A stretch of DNA of 64,000 nt from HXMU1420-13 sp965229525 (GTDB lineage: Bacteria; Bacteroidota; Rhodothermia; Balneolales; Balneolaceae). Position numbers and translations under genes: made by a program. Below, in pieces: positions 25,787 through 34,906 of the stretch. Under the pieces are notes generated by a model that saw only the letters and a program-made list of their open reading frames with translations, ran no database searches and was not told where the DNA came from. Within the stretch, counting starts at the first letter, position 1, and each line of letters starts with the position of its first letter. The stretch is from contig OZ245886.1 of NCBI GenBank assembly GCA_965229525.1, positions 620,001 through 684,000 on the forward strand, given 5' to 3'.

Positions 25787-27588
25787 TTTCTGTCTTCCTC
25801 ATCCATAGAAAGTACGGCAAGAAATGCTTCTTGTGGAATTTCAACAGATCCAACCTGTTTCATGCGTTTTTTACCTTCTTTTTGTTTCTCTAATAATTTT
25901 CGTTTTCGAGTGATATCACCACCGTAACACTTCGCCGTTACATCTTTACGAAGTGCCCGAACCGAATCGCGCGCAATTATACGACTTCCGATTGCAGCTT
26001 GCACAGCTACTTCAAATTGTTGGCGAGGAATAAGTTCCTTCAATTTTGCACAAACTTTTCGTCCTTGATAATATGCTTTATCTCGGTGAGTAATACTGCT
26101 TAATGCATCAACCTGATCACCGTTCAACAGAATATCTAAACGAACCAGGTCACCTTTTCGGTATTCGATAAATTCATAATCGAGTGAAGCGTACCCTTTG
26201 GTACCGGATTTCAATTTGTCATAGAAATCGAATACCACCTCAGCCATTGGTAATTCATACGTAATCTCAACACGATTACTCTGCATAAAATGCTGGTTCA
26301 CGTATACCCCACGTCTATCCTGGCAAAGCTTCATAATCGGACCAATGAACTCCGCCGGTGTAATCATGCTGGCTTTAATATATGGCTCGTAAATAGCATC
26401 GATATCGCCAGCTCCCGGCATCTGACTTGGATTATCAACTCCAATAGTCTCACCTGTTTCGAGTTTTACTTCATACTGTACGTTTGGTACTGTAGTGATG
26501 ATATCAATATTGAATTCCCGGTCGAGACGCTCCTGGACAATCTCCATATGAAGTAGCCCCAGGAACCCGGCACGAAAACCAAATCCAAGTGCTTTTGAGG
26601 TTTCTGGCTCATAGCTCAAAGAAGCATCATTAAGCTGGAGCTTTTCAAGAGCTGTTCGCAAGTCTTCAAAATCTTCCGAATTGGTTGGAAAAATCCCACT
26701 GAACACCATCGGTTTGGCTTCCTGATATCCGGGTATAGGATTATCTGCACCATTTTTTACCGTGGTGATGGTATCGCCAACACGTACATGAGATAATGAT
26801 TTAACGCTGCCAATCACATACCCAACTTCTCCCGCTCGCAATTCTTTCGTAGGCTGATAATCCATGCGAAGAAATCCAATCTCTTCGGCGTTATATTCTT
26901 CTTTATTCGCCATGAATTTGAAGAGGTCCCCTTTTCGTATTACCCCTTCCATCACACGAACATAAGCCACAGAACCACGGTAGGTGTTAAATACAGAATC
27001 AAAAATCAGGGCTTTTAGTGGCTTATCTACTTCTTCTGATGGACCAGGGATTCTCTCAACAATAGCTTCTAGTAATTCAGGAACACCTTCTCCTGTTTTT
27101 CCTGATACGGTCAAAATGTCTTCTCTTTCGCAGCCAATCAAATCAATAATCTGCTGCCCCACATTTTCAGGATCAGAACTCGGTAAATCGATCTTGTTCA
27201 GTACAGGGATAATCTCAAGATCCTGCTCTATTGCCTGATATAGATTTGAAATAGTTTGCGCTTCAATACCTTGTGTTGCATCAACAACCAGGATTGCTCC
27301 TTCACAAGCTTTTAACGCTCTCGATACTTCGTAAGCAAAATCCACGTGACCTGGAGTATCAATTAAATTTAACTGAAACATCTCCTTATTGGGGCGCTTG
27401 TAGTCTAGTTTAATTGCATGGCTTTTAATTGTAATTCCACGCTCTCGCTCGAGATCCATACTATCAAGCATTTGGTCTTGCATTTCTCTCTCGCTGATGG
27501 TACCAGTCATTTGCAATAGACGATCGGCCAGGGTGGATTTACCATGGTCGATATGTGCGATAATGCAGAAATTTCGAATTTTACTCAT
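25783..27588 (-). CDS. lepA: Elongation factor 4 (LepA), ribosome back-translocase
   Basis: The 601-residue GTPase binds the ribosome and aids initiation or back-translocation under stress. The N-terminal G domain has the P-loop AHIDHGKSTLADRLL (about residues 11-25), the switch region RERGITIKSHAI, DTPGHVDF (about 77-84) and NKIDLPSSD (about 131-139). Domains II and III and the LepA-specific C-terminal domain follow, with ITRKRKLLEKQKEGKKRMK near the end. Length and order are typical. It leads an operon with the overlapping small exported-protein gene and lepB, the common bacterial lepA-lepB arrangement. Confidence 0.98.
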   Translation of the reverse strand: MSKIRNFCIIAHIDHGKSTLADRLLQMTGTISEREMQDQMLDSMDLERERGITIKSHAIKLDYKRPNKEMFQLNLIDTPGHVDFAYEVSRALKACEGAILVVDATQGIEAQTISNLYQAIEQDLEIIPVLNKIDLPSSDPENVGQQIIDLIGCEREDILTVSGKTGEGVPELLEAIVERIPGPSEEVDKPLKALIFDSVFNTYRGSVAYVRVMEGVIRKGDLFKFMANKEEYNAEEIGFLRMDYQPTKELRAGEVGYVIGSVKSLSHVRVGDTITTVKNGADNPIPGYQEAKPMVFSGIFPTNSEDFEDLRTALEKLQLNDASLSYEPETSKALGFGFRAGFLGLLHMEIVQERLDREFNIDIITTVPNVQYEVKLETGETIGVDNPSQMPGAGDIDAIYEPYIKASMITPAEFIGPIMKLCQDRRGVYVNQHFMQSNRVEITYELPMAEVVFDFYDKLKSGTKGYASLDYEFIEYRKGDLVRLDILLNGDQVDALSSITHRDKAYYQGRKVCAKLKELIPRQQFEVAVQAAIGSRIIARDSVRALRKDVTAKCYGGDITRKRKLLEKQKEGKKRMKQVGSVEIPQEAFLAVLSMDEEDRK

Positions 27589-27825
27589 AAACTGTGATCA
27601 GTGCGTCTCTATACAAACCTTTAAGATACGAAGAAGGTAGCTTGTACTAAAAAATATGTTGCACTCGAGCGTATAGTTTTACGACTATCTATATGTATGA
27701 AAGCCAACGCCCTGAGCTGATTTCTACTTGTGTACTTAGAATGCTAAACACTAAAATGCTCTATTATGCCGAATTCCTGTGCATAAAGCTTTGTCGAATT
27801 ATAAATCAGAACCTGTTGAATCCTA

Positions 27826-28077
27826 CTAAACCGATTCTTTATCCGGGCAAAGCAATTCTACATGAAGGCGAAATTTCTCCTGTTCTAACGCCATTGAATC
27901 ATAAATATCGCGAATTGCACTAAACACTAATTCAGTGTCGCCAACTACCGTGGTTGATAAATAACCGACTTCAATTTCCAAGTCGTATTGTGCTATTTGT
28001 TCTAACAACTCCTGCACTTTCTCAGTTGGTTTATCTGTAGCGAGTGGTATGTAAGAGAGTTGAGCGATTGTTTTCAT
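27826..28077 (-). CDS. DUF77/MTH1187-like small protein (thiamine-binding family)
   Basis: The 83-residue cytosolic protein begins MKTIAQLSYIPLATDKPTEKV and has the ferredoxin-like beta-alpha-beta pattern of the MTH1187/YkoF-type DUF77 family (DLEIEVGYLSTTVVGDTELV followed by an amphipathic helix and RLHVELLC). Members bind thiamine or a related small molecule and often accompany transport or salvage genes, but none adjoins here. The family call rests on pattern similarity, so alternative small-protein families remain possible. A 237-bp stretch before lepA (27589-27825) shows no gene or structured element that I recognise. Confidence 0.6.
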   Translation of the reverse strand: MKTIAQLSYIPLATDKPTEKVQELLEQIAQYDLEIEVGYLSTTVVGDTELVFSAIRDIYDSMALEQEKFRLHVELLCPDKESV

Positions 28078-28234
28078 TGTCTTAAATCAGTTAAATCATT
28101 GGTAGCTAATGTTTTCAACCATCAAAAAATTAAAAAAGTTCATGAGTACCTAATGAAAATCTAATCAACGGAAATTGACTTAGCGAATTAAATTCCCAAT
28201 AATTGGCCACCAACATCAACAAACATGGAGTACA

Positions 28235-28552
28235 ATGGAACTGGGTATAGAACAATGGTTTGGAATTCTTGAATTACCATTCCTTTTAGTTTGCATCGTC
28301 TACAGCTTTAGAACAGCTCAAACGCTGAAAGGTGGGATTTTTGGTAGAGGCATGATTTATCTGGCATGGGGTTTTTTAGTGATGGCTGTTGGTCATTTGA
28401 GTTTACAAATCACCAACTTTTTCGGAGTTGACATCTTCGAAATGCTTCTTAGTCAACCTCTGGGTAAAATTGCATGGTTTATTGCCTTGATGACCACCTG
28501 GGGGCTTTCGGCCTTCGGTTTCTACAAAATATATCAGGCAAGTAAAGCTTAA
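28235..28552 (+). CDS. Small membrane protein, function unknown
   Basis: The 105-residue protein has three predicted transmembrane helices (about residues 10-25, 40-60 and 78-97), with short charged loops. I recognise no family. It is followed 6 bp later by a rho-independent terminator and then by the cytosolic hybrid kinase gene, so it is transcribed separately from the kinase unless readthrough occurs. The conserved-looking glycine and aromatic residues suggest a real gene rather than chance reading frame, and a terminator directly after its stop supports this. Confidence 0.65.
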   Translation: MELGIEQWFGILELPFLLVCIVYSFRTAQTLKGGIFGRGMIYLAWGFLVMAVGHLSLQITNFFGVDIFEMLLSQPLGKIAWFIALMTTWGLSAFGFYKIYQASKA

Positions 28553-28557
28553 ACCTT

Positions 28558-28583
28558 AAAAGCCGGGTAACCGGCTTTTTTAT
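28558..28583 (+). terminator. Rho-independent terminator
   Basis: The stem AAAGCCGG-GTAA-CCGGCTTT is followed by a T-run. It ends the small membrane protein transcript just 12 bp before the hybrid kinase start. Confidence 0.85.
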
Positions 28584-28594
28584 TTTTCATTCAG

Positions 28595-30991
28595 ATGGGA
28601 GTGTTTGATAATTTACTTGATGTATTTAGAGGTTCGAGAACTTCAAAGAATACGAAAAATGAATTCTTCAGTGAAAACATTGATGCCCTTTTTGGCTATC
28701 TCACTTCTAGAATCACCAGTTCAAATCAAGCGCATGCTACGATCGTTTATATCAATAATTATCTAAAGCTAAAAAATATTGAACGCCAGGAAAGATTGGC
28801 CGAAAGTTATTTATTTGTTGAGAAGTATCTCACGGATATTGACCCAAAGTTTGATCTTTCCAAAGATCAACTTAGATCTAAAATTAAAATTCAATATGCC
28901 TCCCTTCTGTCTATCGCATCTTTTGCTATTATTTTCGAAGAAGAAAACAAGCAGGAATTTGAATTATGTAGGCTTTTTTTAAGAGAGGTAATCTCTGGTC
29001 TTCAAGATATTTTAGGGCAAAAAGGGGGTGAGGAGCTTCAAAATATTGGCATCTATTTAGATGATATCCCAAATGGATTCCCCGGGCAAAATCCGCTAAA
29101 TGAATTAACTTTTAACCCATCGAATTATAACGATTGGGTTCATTTTTTAAGAAAACTGAGTTTTTATTCTTTCAGCATACTCAAAGAAAAACTTGGTGAA
29201 GAGGCTGCTCTGCGTCGTTTTGATCACGGTTACAAGAAACTGGCAAGGAACTTTATCAATCTCGATTCTTTCCAAATCATCATCTCGGTTCTTCCAGAAA
29301 ATTTAATGGATGAAGACCGAGTAGGGGCGCTAACAAAACATCAAATTGAAAAACTACTGCTTAAAAAAGCGGATCATTTCGAGCAACTTACCAAAGACTT
29401 ACAGGAAAAAAATGACGAGTTAGAGCAAACTCAACGCCTACTTATCGAAGCTAAAAACAAGGCCGAAGAAGCAACGAAAACAAAGGCAATGTTTCTCGCG
29501 AATATGAGTCATGAAATTCGCACACCCATGAATGCTGTTATTGGTATGACGGAAATATTACGCGAAACCAATCCTACCAAAGAACAACTTTTATACATCG
29601 ATACCATTTATAAAAGTGGATATGATTTAATTCATATCATAAATGATATTCTTGATTACTCGAAAATCGAATCTGGCAATCTTGAAATTGAACATCAGCC
29701 TATAAGTATCCAAAATTTAACTGCCGATTTAGGGAATTTACTTGTGCTTAAAGCCGAGGAACAAAACATCGATTTAATCTTTGATGTAGATGAAGAAGTT
29801 CCTGATTTTGTGATTAGTGACGCTGTTAGGCTAAAGCAAATATTGACCAACCTTTTAGGAAATGCGATAAAATTCACCAAAATCGGTGAAGTAGTTTTGA
29901 AAGTACGATTAGCTAAATTGGAAGGAAACCTATCTACACTGGAATTTAAAGTGATCGATACTGGTATAGGAATTCCGGAAAATAAAGTAGCTCATATTTT
30001 TGATTCATTTTCTCAAGTTGATGCTAGTACCACGCGGAATTATGGTGGAACCGGACTGGGCCTTACAATCACAAAAAGTCTGGTTAATATGATGAATGGA
30101 GATATTTGGGTTCACAGTATTGTTGATAAGGGGTCCACGTTCACGTTTACAATACAGGCAGAAGTTGACAACACAATTGTACGAAAAGAGCTTGATTCGG
30201 ACTTATTTCAAGGTAAAACCGTACTTGTTGCCGACCAAAGCCAAACACTTAGAACATTAATCGCAAAAAAACTAAGCTACTTTGGTGTGGTAGTTCATAC
30301 ATATCCAAGTTTAGAAGAATTGATCTTAGGGATACAGCATGTACCAAATATAGACGCAGTACTGGTTGAGGATTTTTTATATAAAAGTGCTGATTTAGCA
30401 TTAAGAACCGGCTTTGGTGCACAACTTGAAACTAAGAAAATCCCACTCATAAGTACCGTTCTGTTTAGTTCAAGTGTTGAGAGCAAACCAAATGAAAACA
30501 CATTTATTTTAACTAAGCCTATTAGACGTACTGATTTATTAATGGCTTTACACCGTTCACTTTCTGGGGAACATAAGGTAACTACATCATTACCTCAGGA
30601 AATTCTACATACGGTTCGTCCTATTTCTATACTTTTAGCTGAAGATAATCCTACAAACCAAATGGTAGCTAAAGGATTATTACGAAATCTGGGTTATGAA
30701 ATTGATGTAGTTGATAATGGCCAAAAGGTGTTGGATGTAATTGAACAAAAGTTTTATGACCTCATTCTGATGGATGTTCAAATGCCTATACTCGATGGTC
30801 TTCAGACTACCCAAAAACTCCGGATGAAAGTTATTGCACCAAAACAGCCCATTATAATTGCTATGACAGCCAACGCTTCTGAAGAAGATAAACAGATCTG
30901 CCTATTCTCTGGTATGAATGATTATTTGAGCAAACCAGTTACACGAGGCGAAATCATAGAAAAAATTGAAAATTGGTTTCCCGAAAACTGA
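28595..30991 (+). CDS. Cytosolic hybrid histidine kinase with two receivers, one altered
   Basis: The 798-residue protein has no membrane segment. Residues 1-265 form an uncharacterised helical domain. A coiled coil (HFEQLTKDLQEKNDELEQTQ) leads to HisKA (MSHEIRTPMNAVIGM, His about 305) and an HATPase domain (NAIKFTKIGE, DTGIGIPENKV, GGTGLGLTI). Two receivers follow. The first (about 541-655) starts VLVADQSQTLRTL and has glutamate where the phosphorylated aspartate should be (DAVLVEDFL). The second (about 678-795) is canonical: AEDNPTNQ, LILMDVQMPILDG and MTANASEEDK. No output domain is attached, so it probably signals through a separate phosphotransfer protein or response regulator not encoded next to it. 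Confidence 0.9.
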   Translation: MGVFDNLLDVFRGSRTSKNTKNEFFSENIDALFGYLTSRITSSNQAHATIVYINNYLKLKNIERQERLAESYLFVEKYLTDIDPKFDLSKDQLRSKIKIQYASLLSIASFAIIFEEENKQEFELCRLFLREVISGLQDILGQKGGEELQNIGIYLDDIPNGFPGQNPLNELTFNPSNYNDWVHFLRKLSFYSFSILKEKLGEEAALRRFDHGYKKLARNFINLDSFQIIISVLPENLMDEDRVGALTKHQIEKLLLKKADHFEQLTKDLQEKNDELEQTQRLLIEAKNKAEEATKTKAMFLANMSHEIRTPMNAVIGMTEILRETNPTKEQLLYIDTIYKSGYDLIHIINDILDYSKIESGNLEIEHQPISIQNLTADLGNLLVLKAEEQNIDLIFDVDEEVPDFVISDAVRLKQILTNLLGNAIKFTKIGEVVLKVRLAKLEGNLSTLEFKVIDTGIGIPENKVAHIFDSFSQVDASTTRNYGGTGLGLTITKSLVNMMNGDIWVHSIVDKGSTFTFTIQAEVDNTIVRKELDSDLFQGKTVLVADQSQTLRTLIAKKLSYFGVVVHTYPSLEELILGIQHVPNIDAVLVEDFLYKSADLALRTGFGAQLETKKIPLISTVLFSSSVESKPNENTFILTKPIRRTDLLMALHRSLSGEHKVTTSLPQEILHTVRPISILLAEDNPTNQMVAKGLLRNLGYEIDVVDNGQKVLDVIEQKFYDLILMDVQMPILDGLQTTQKLRMKVIAPKQPIIIAMTANASEEDKQICLFSGMNDYLSKPVTRGEIIEKIENWFPEN

Positions 30992-31007
30992 ATCTATTCA
31001 TATCTTA

Positions 31008-31085
31008 ATGCCAGTGAATTCAAAATTACATCATACTCCCCATCATTCTCATGATCGCCATCATGGCCATCATCATGTGCACTAA
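31008..31085 (+). CDS. hisL: His operon leader peptide
   Basis: A 25-codon reading frame starts at ATG 31008 and stops at TAA 31083-31085, 76 bp before hisG. Eleven of its 25 residues are histidine, clustered as HHTPHHSHDRHHGHHHVH. This is the hallmark of ribosome-mediated attenuation: stalling at His codons when charged tRNA-His is scarce changes RNA folding to allow transcription of the operon. The density of His codons at precisely this place makes coincidence very unlikely. No Shine-Dalgarno sequence is visible, as for most genes here. It is not related by sequence to the enteric HisL but has the same logic. Confidence 0.82.
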   Translation: MPVNSKLHHTPHHSHDRHHGHHHVH

Positions 31086-31102
31086 TTCTTTGCACCTTTT
31101 TT
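31077..31102 (+). terminator. Candidate his attenuator hairpin
   Basis: A short stem GTGCA/TGCAC (31077-31081 with 31091-31095), loop of nine bases, is followed by six Ts. It overlaps the leader stop codon. A second long-range pairing is possible between 31015-31024 (TGAATTCAAA) and 31107-31116 (TTTGAATTCA). Because the stem is weak and overlaps the stop, the exact terminator and antiterminator structure is uncertain. Confidence 0.4.
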
Positions 31103-31161
31103 CTTATTTGAATTCAACATTAGCTCTACCTTAAAACCTTTTTTATTTACTTACTAACATC

Positions 31162-32043
31162 ATGAACCGGACGAAAGATTCTTCGACATCATTACGAATT
31201 GCTATTCAAAAAAGTGGACGATTAACTGATAAAACCATCGATTTGTTACATGGAATTGGCATCGAATTCGATAATTACAAACGAAATTTGATGGTAAAAA
31301 CTCGCAATTTCGATGTAGAGCTTTTACTGCTAAGAGACGATGATATCCCAGAATACGTACAAGACGGTATTTGCGATTTAGGTTTTGTTGGGGCAAATGA
31401 AGTATATGAAAAAGATGCTGATGTAACCGTTCTAAGAGGATTACGATACGGTCGCTGCCGTCTTTCAATTGCAGCTCCAAAAAACGGCCCGCTAAAAGAA
31501 GTAAATGACTTTGAAGGTCGAACTATTGCGACCAGCTACCCTTTTCTAACTGAAAAATTCTTTAAAGAAAATGGCGTAGATGTGAACCTTGTTGAGATTT
31601 CTGGAGCAGTAGAAATAGCACCAAAATTAGAAGTTGCTGACGCAATCTCCGATCTGGTTTCCACGGGTGGTACTTTAATTGCGAATGGTCTAGAGGAATT
31701 ATTCACCATTCTTGAATCTGAAACTAAATTGATTCAAACTAATAAAGAGCTTTCAGATGGTAAAAAAGAGCTCATAGAGAAATTCTTAGTGAGGATCGAT
31801 GGATATCAGCAGGCAAAAAAAAGCCGTTATATGATGATGAACGCACCAGCTGATAAAATTGATCGAATTAAAGAGATAATCCCTTCTATGAAAAGTCCAA
31901 CCATTGTACCATTAGCTGATAACGGAATGGTTGCCATCCACACAGTTATCCCTTATGACAGATTTTGGATTGTGATGGAAGACTTGAAACAAGCTGGAGC
32001 CACAGATATCGTAATGCTCCCTATTGATAGCATGATTTTCTGA
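31162..32043 (+). CDS. hisG: ATP phosphoribosyltransferase, long form (HisG)
   Basis: HisG condenses ATP with phosphoribosyl pyrophosphate, the first and feedback-regulated step of histidine synthesis. The 293-residue length is that of the long, HisZ-independent form: two catalytic periplasmic-binding-like domains (RIAIQKSGRLTDKTIDLL at the start; DLVSTGGTLIANGL, the PRPP-binding region, near residue 170) and a C-terminal regulatory domain (PSMKSPTIVPLADNGMVAI, about 220-293) that binds histidine. It is the first structural gene behind the His-rich leader, as expected for the step with most control, and overlaps hisD by one base. Confidence 0.97.
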   Translation: MNRTKDSSTSLRIAIQKSGRLTDKTIDLLHGIGIEFDNYKRNLMVKTRNFDVELLLLRDDDIPEYVQDGICDLGFVGANEVYEKDADVTVLRGLRYGRCRLSIAAPKNGPLKEVNDFEGRTIATSYPFLTEKFFKENGVDVNLVEISGAVEIAPKLEVADAISDLVSTGGTLIANGLEELFTILESETKLIQTNKELSDGKKELIEKFLVRIDGYQQAKKSRYMMMNAPADKIDRIKEIIPSMKSPTIVPLADNGMVAIHTVIPYDRFWIVMEDLKQAGATDIVMLPIDSMIF

Positions 32044-33335
32044 TGAATACATTCGATCTAAAGAGCCTCAGTAAGCAATCAAAAAGCGACTTGCTTAATC
32101 GTCCTAAAATGGATTTCTCATCCATTTTCGAGATTGTTCAACCAATTATTGATGATGTTGAGTCAAACGGTGATAATGCAGTACTAAATTACACTCAAAA
32201 GTTTGATGGTGTATCACTACAATCAACTACCATCTCCCCATCTGAAATTGAGATTAATCTAGATGAAGGATTAATAGCTGCAATTGATGTAGCATTCGAC
32301 AATATCTTGAAATTCCATGAGGCCCAGAATCAGGATGAATTGATTATTGAAACTATGCCTGGTGTGATTTGCAGAAAGGTGATGAAGCCCGTTGAAAGAG
32401 TTGGGCTCTATGTACCTGGTGGAACGGCCATCCTGCCATCTACAGCCATGATGTTAAGTATACCAGCAATGATAGCGGGTTGTGATACAGTAGTTTTGGC
32501 AACACCTCCAAATGCTGTGGGTTCGGTACCTCCAGAAGTTGCTTATATCGCACAGAAAGCCGGAGTTTCAACTATTTTATTAGCAGGTGGTGCACAGGCT
32601 GTAGCAGCAATGGCACTTGGAACTGAAACTGTACCTAAAGTTGATAAAATTTTTGGTCCAGGAAATCAGTTCGTAACTGCAGCAAAGATGATTTTGCAAA
32701 ACAGTGAAGCTCAGGTTTCTATCGATATGCCTGCCGGTCCGTCTGAAGTTTTAGTGATTGCCGATAAATCTGCAAAACCAAGTTATGTAGCTGCTGACTT
32801 GCTATCTCAAGCAGAGCATGGTGCTGATAGTCAGGTTGTTCTGGTTGCTATTGAAGGCTTCGATTTTAACGGATTAGAGACAGAATTGAAAAAACAGCTC
32901 GATCAACTACCCAGAAAAGAAATTGCAGCAAAAGCGCTGGAGAATAGTTTCATTTTGAAAGTTGATTCGCTAGAAGACGCCATCTCATTTTCCAATGAAT
33001 ATGCACCTGAACATTTAATTATCAACATTGAAAATGCTGATTCTGTTACCGATAAGATAACCAATGCTGGTTCTGTATTTATCGGGGCATTTACTCCGGA
33101 AAGTGTAGGCGATTATGCTTCAGGAACCAATCATACATTGCCAACTTATGGATATGCGCGAATGTACAGTGGCGTGAATTTAGCCTCTTTCCAAAAATCC
33201 ATCACCATGCAAACTTTAACTAAAGATGGTCTGAGAAATCTTGGACCTACCGTTGAAAAACTTGCAGCAGCCGAAGGATTAGATGCGCACAAGAATGCCG
33301 TGACAATTAGATTGAGTGATTTGGAAAATGAATAG
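32043..33335 (+). CDS. hisD: Histidinol dehydrogenase (HisD)
   Basis: This zinc and NAD enzyme oxidises histidinol to histidine in two steps, the end of the pathway. The 430-residue chain has the family motifs VERVGLYVPGGTAILPSTAM (about residues 119-138), GAQAVAAMALGTETVP (about 182-197), the signature around SQAEHGADSQVVLV (about 255) with the zinc-binding histidine, and YAPEHLIINIENAD near residue 321. The start ATG shares its first base with the hisG stop (TGATG), showing translational coupling. Confidence 0.97.
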   Translation: MNTFDLKSLSKQSKSDLLNRPKMDFSSIFEIVQPIIDDVESNGDNAVLNYTQKFDGVSLQSTTISPSEIEINLDEGLIAAIDVAFDNILKFHEAQNQDELIIETMPGVICRKVMKPVERVGLYVPGGTAILPSTAMMLSIPAMIAGCDTVVLATPPNAVGSVPPEVAYIAQKAGVSTILLAGGAQAVAAMALGTETVPKVDKIFGPGNQFVTAAKMILQNSEAQVSIDMPAGPSEVLVIADKSAKPSYVAADLLSQAEHGADSQVVLVAIEGFDFNGLETELKKQLDQLPRKEIAAKALENSFILKVDSLEDAISFSNEYAPEHLIINIENADSVTDKITNAGSVFIGAFTPESVGDYASGTNHTLPTYGYARMYSGVNLASFQKSITMQTLTKDGLRNLGPTVEKLAAAEGLDAHKNAVTIRLSDLENE

Positions 33336-33358
33336 TCACCTAAATTCAGTGTACTTAC

Positions 33359-33392
33359 CTCCCCTTTTTCCCCACCTTCTCAATGAGGGGAG
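33359..33392. repeat. G/C-rich inverted repeat between hisD and hisC
   Basis: CTCCCC (33359-33364) and GGGGAG (33387-33392) are inverted repeats around a pyrimidine-rich interior. Similar CCCCT...AGGGG runs appear at 41632-41657. Such sequences are dispersed in this bacterial group. It could form a hairpin in the hisD-hisC spacer; nothing else is recognised in the 111-bp gap. Confidence 0.45.
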
Positions 33393-33446
33393 ACTCAATA
33401 TCAGAGCTTCTAATCTTGCAAAAAATCAGGGGAAGTCATAAAAAGG

Positions 33447-34502
33447 ATGAAAAAACAAATCGACATACAATCTCTTATCAGGCCCAACATCCTGAATCTA
33501 AAACCTTATAGAAGTGCACGAGACGACTTCGATTCGGGAATCTTGTTGGATGCGAATGAAAATTCAATTGGTGCTCCATTTGAAAATGAGTTAGAGTTAC
33601 ATAGATATCCCATGCCCTATCAGGAAGAATTGAGGGCCAGAATTGCTGATTTTCGAGGTGTAGATGCTAGCAATGTTTTCGTTGGTGTGGGAAGTGATGA
33701 GGCCATCGATTTATTATTTCGAATTTTCTGTGAACCTGGAAAAGATCGAGTCTTGACTACTCCTCCAACCTATGGAATGTACAAAGTGTCTGCCGCTATT
33801 AATGATGTGGACGTAGATTCTGTTTTATTGACTCCAGAATTTCAACTACAGGTAAAAGAAACATTAGCAGCTGTCACAGACCAGACAAAAATTATCTTCC
33901 TTTGCTCGCCAAACAATCCGTCAGGAAATAGTCTTCGAAGGGAAGATATGGTCTCAGTTATTGAAGGATTTGATGGAATCGTTGTTGTGGATGAAGCATA
34001 CATCGATTTTTCGAAGAATGAGAGTTTCGCCTCGTTAGTAAAACAATATCCAAATTTGGTGGTTCTTCAAACTATGTCTAAAGCGTTTGGTTTGGCAGGA
34101 ATTCGTTTAGGGATTGCAATTGCAAATTCAGAGATCATCGATTTTATGATGAAGGTTAAAGCACCTTATAACATCAATAAGTTGACATCGGAAGCTGCAA
34201 TTCGAGGATTTTCTAATATTGATGTTATGAAAAAAAACGTCGCTCAAATCTTATCAGAAAGAGAACGAGTGATTTCTGAGTTGGATCAAGTTGAAGGAGT
34301 CGAAAAGATATTTCCAACCGATGCAAACTTCTTGATTTTCCGGGTTCCTAATGCACTAGATGTGTACAAAAAGTTGGCTGAGAATGGTGTGATCGTTAGA
34401 TATCGAGGAAATGAACCACATTGTGAAAATTGTCTGAGGCTCACCATCGGAACCCCAGACGAAAATGATCAATTCTTATCTGCTTTAAAGCAGGTACTTT
34501 AA
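33447..34502 (+). CDS. hisC: Histidinol-phosphate aminotransferase (HisC)
   Basis: HisC is a pyridoxal-phosphate enzyme transferring the amino group of glutamate to imidazole-acetol phosphate. The 351-residue sequence has LDANENSIGAPF (about residues 27-38), LHRYPMPY, the PLP-related CSPNNPSGNSL (about 152-162), VVDEAYIDF (about 178-186), and the PLP-lysine in TMSKAFGLAGIRLG (about 211-224). Family length and order are normal. It follows hisD by 111 bp and is the last his gene before the antisense doxX, whose stop overlaps it by 4 bp. Confidence 0.97.
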   Translation: MKKQIDIQSLIRPNILNLKPYRSARDDFDSGILLDANENSIGAPFENELELHRYPMPYQEELRARIADFRGVDASNVFVGVGSDEAIDLLFRIFCEPGKDRVLTTPPTYGMYKVSAAINDVDVDSVLLTPEFQLQVKETLAAVTDQTKIIFLCSPNNPSGNSLRREDMVSVIEGFDGIVVVDEAYIDFSKNESFASLVKQYPNLVVLQTMSKAFGLAGIRLGIAIANSEIIDFMMKVKAPYNINKLTSEAAIRGFSNIDVMKKNVAQILSERERVISELDQVEGVEKIFPTDANFLIFRVPNALDVYKKLAENGVIVRYRGNEPHCENCLRLTIGTPDENDQFLSALKQVL

Positions 34503-34906
34503 GCTATTTGTGGTTTTAATTTGGCTCCAAGAACAGGAATATCACCTCTATTTGCCCAAAGCAAAATCGCAGATGAAATGGCTACAATAATTCCCATGAT
34601 GAACAATGTACCGCCGTCACCTTGTACTTCAATTCCTAATACTGTTAAGTGACTCATGATAGCTCCGCTCATAACACCGAGTGCTATGATTGCACCTAAC
34701 CAGGTTGTTCTTGGGATTAGTAACAATACGGAAGCAATCAATTCTGCAATACCTGATGCATATCTACCGAACGGTTCCAGACCAACGGTTTCAAAAATGT
34801 ATATGGATTCTGGCGCCCCGGTAAATTTGAAGAACAATGTTTGCAGCATGATGAAAGCTGCAACTACCCGCAATATCCAATAGAAAATGTTTACTTTTGA
34901 TTTCAT
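34499..34906 (-). CDS. DoxX family membrane protein, antisense inside the his cluster
   Basis: The 135-residue protein has four transmembrane helices and the DoxX pattern: FYWILRVVAAFIMLQTLFFKFTG at the N-terminus, FGRYASGIAELIASVLLLIP in the second and third helices, and GGTLFIMGIIVAISSAILL in the last. DoxX-type proteins are associated with quinone or thiosulfate metabolism and redox stress, but many are uncharacterised. It lies on the minus strand between hisC and hisB, convergent with hisC (4-bp overlap) and divergent from hisB (108-bp spacer), which implies that hisB has its own promoter or that transcription from hisG crosses this antisense gene. Confidence 0.88.
   Translation of the reverse strand: MKSKVNIFYWILRVVAAFIMLQTLFFKFTGAPESIYIFETVGLEPFGRYASGIAELIASVLLLIPRTTWLGAIIALGVMSGAIMSHLTVLGIEVQGDGGTLFIMGIIVAISSAILLWANRGDIPVLGAKLKPQIA

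Noticed and set aside
27589..27825. Possible small genes in the gap between lepA and the DUF77 gene
   Set aside because: The open frames there are short, lack signals and show no protein-like pattern.
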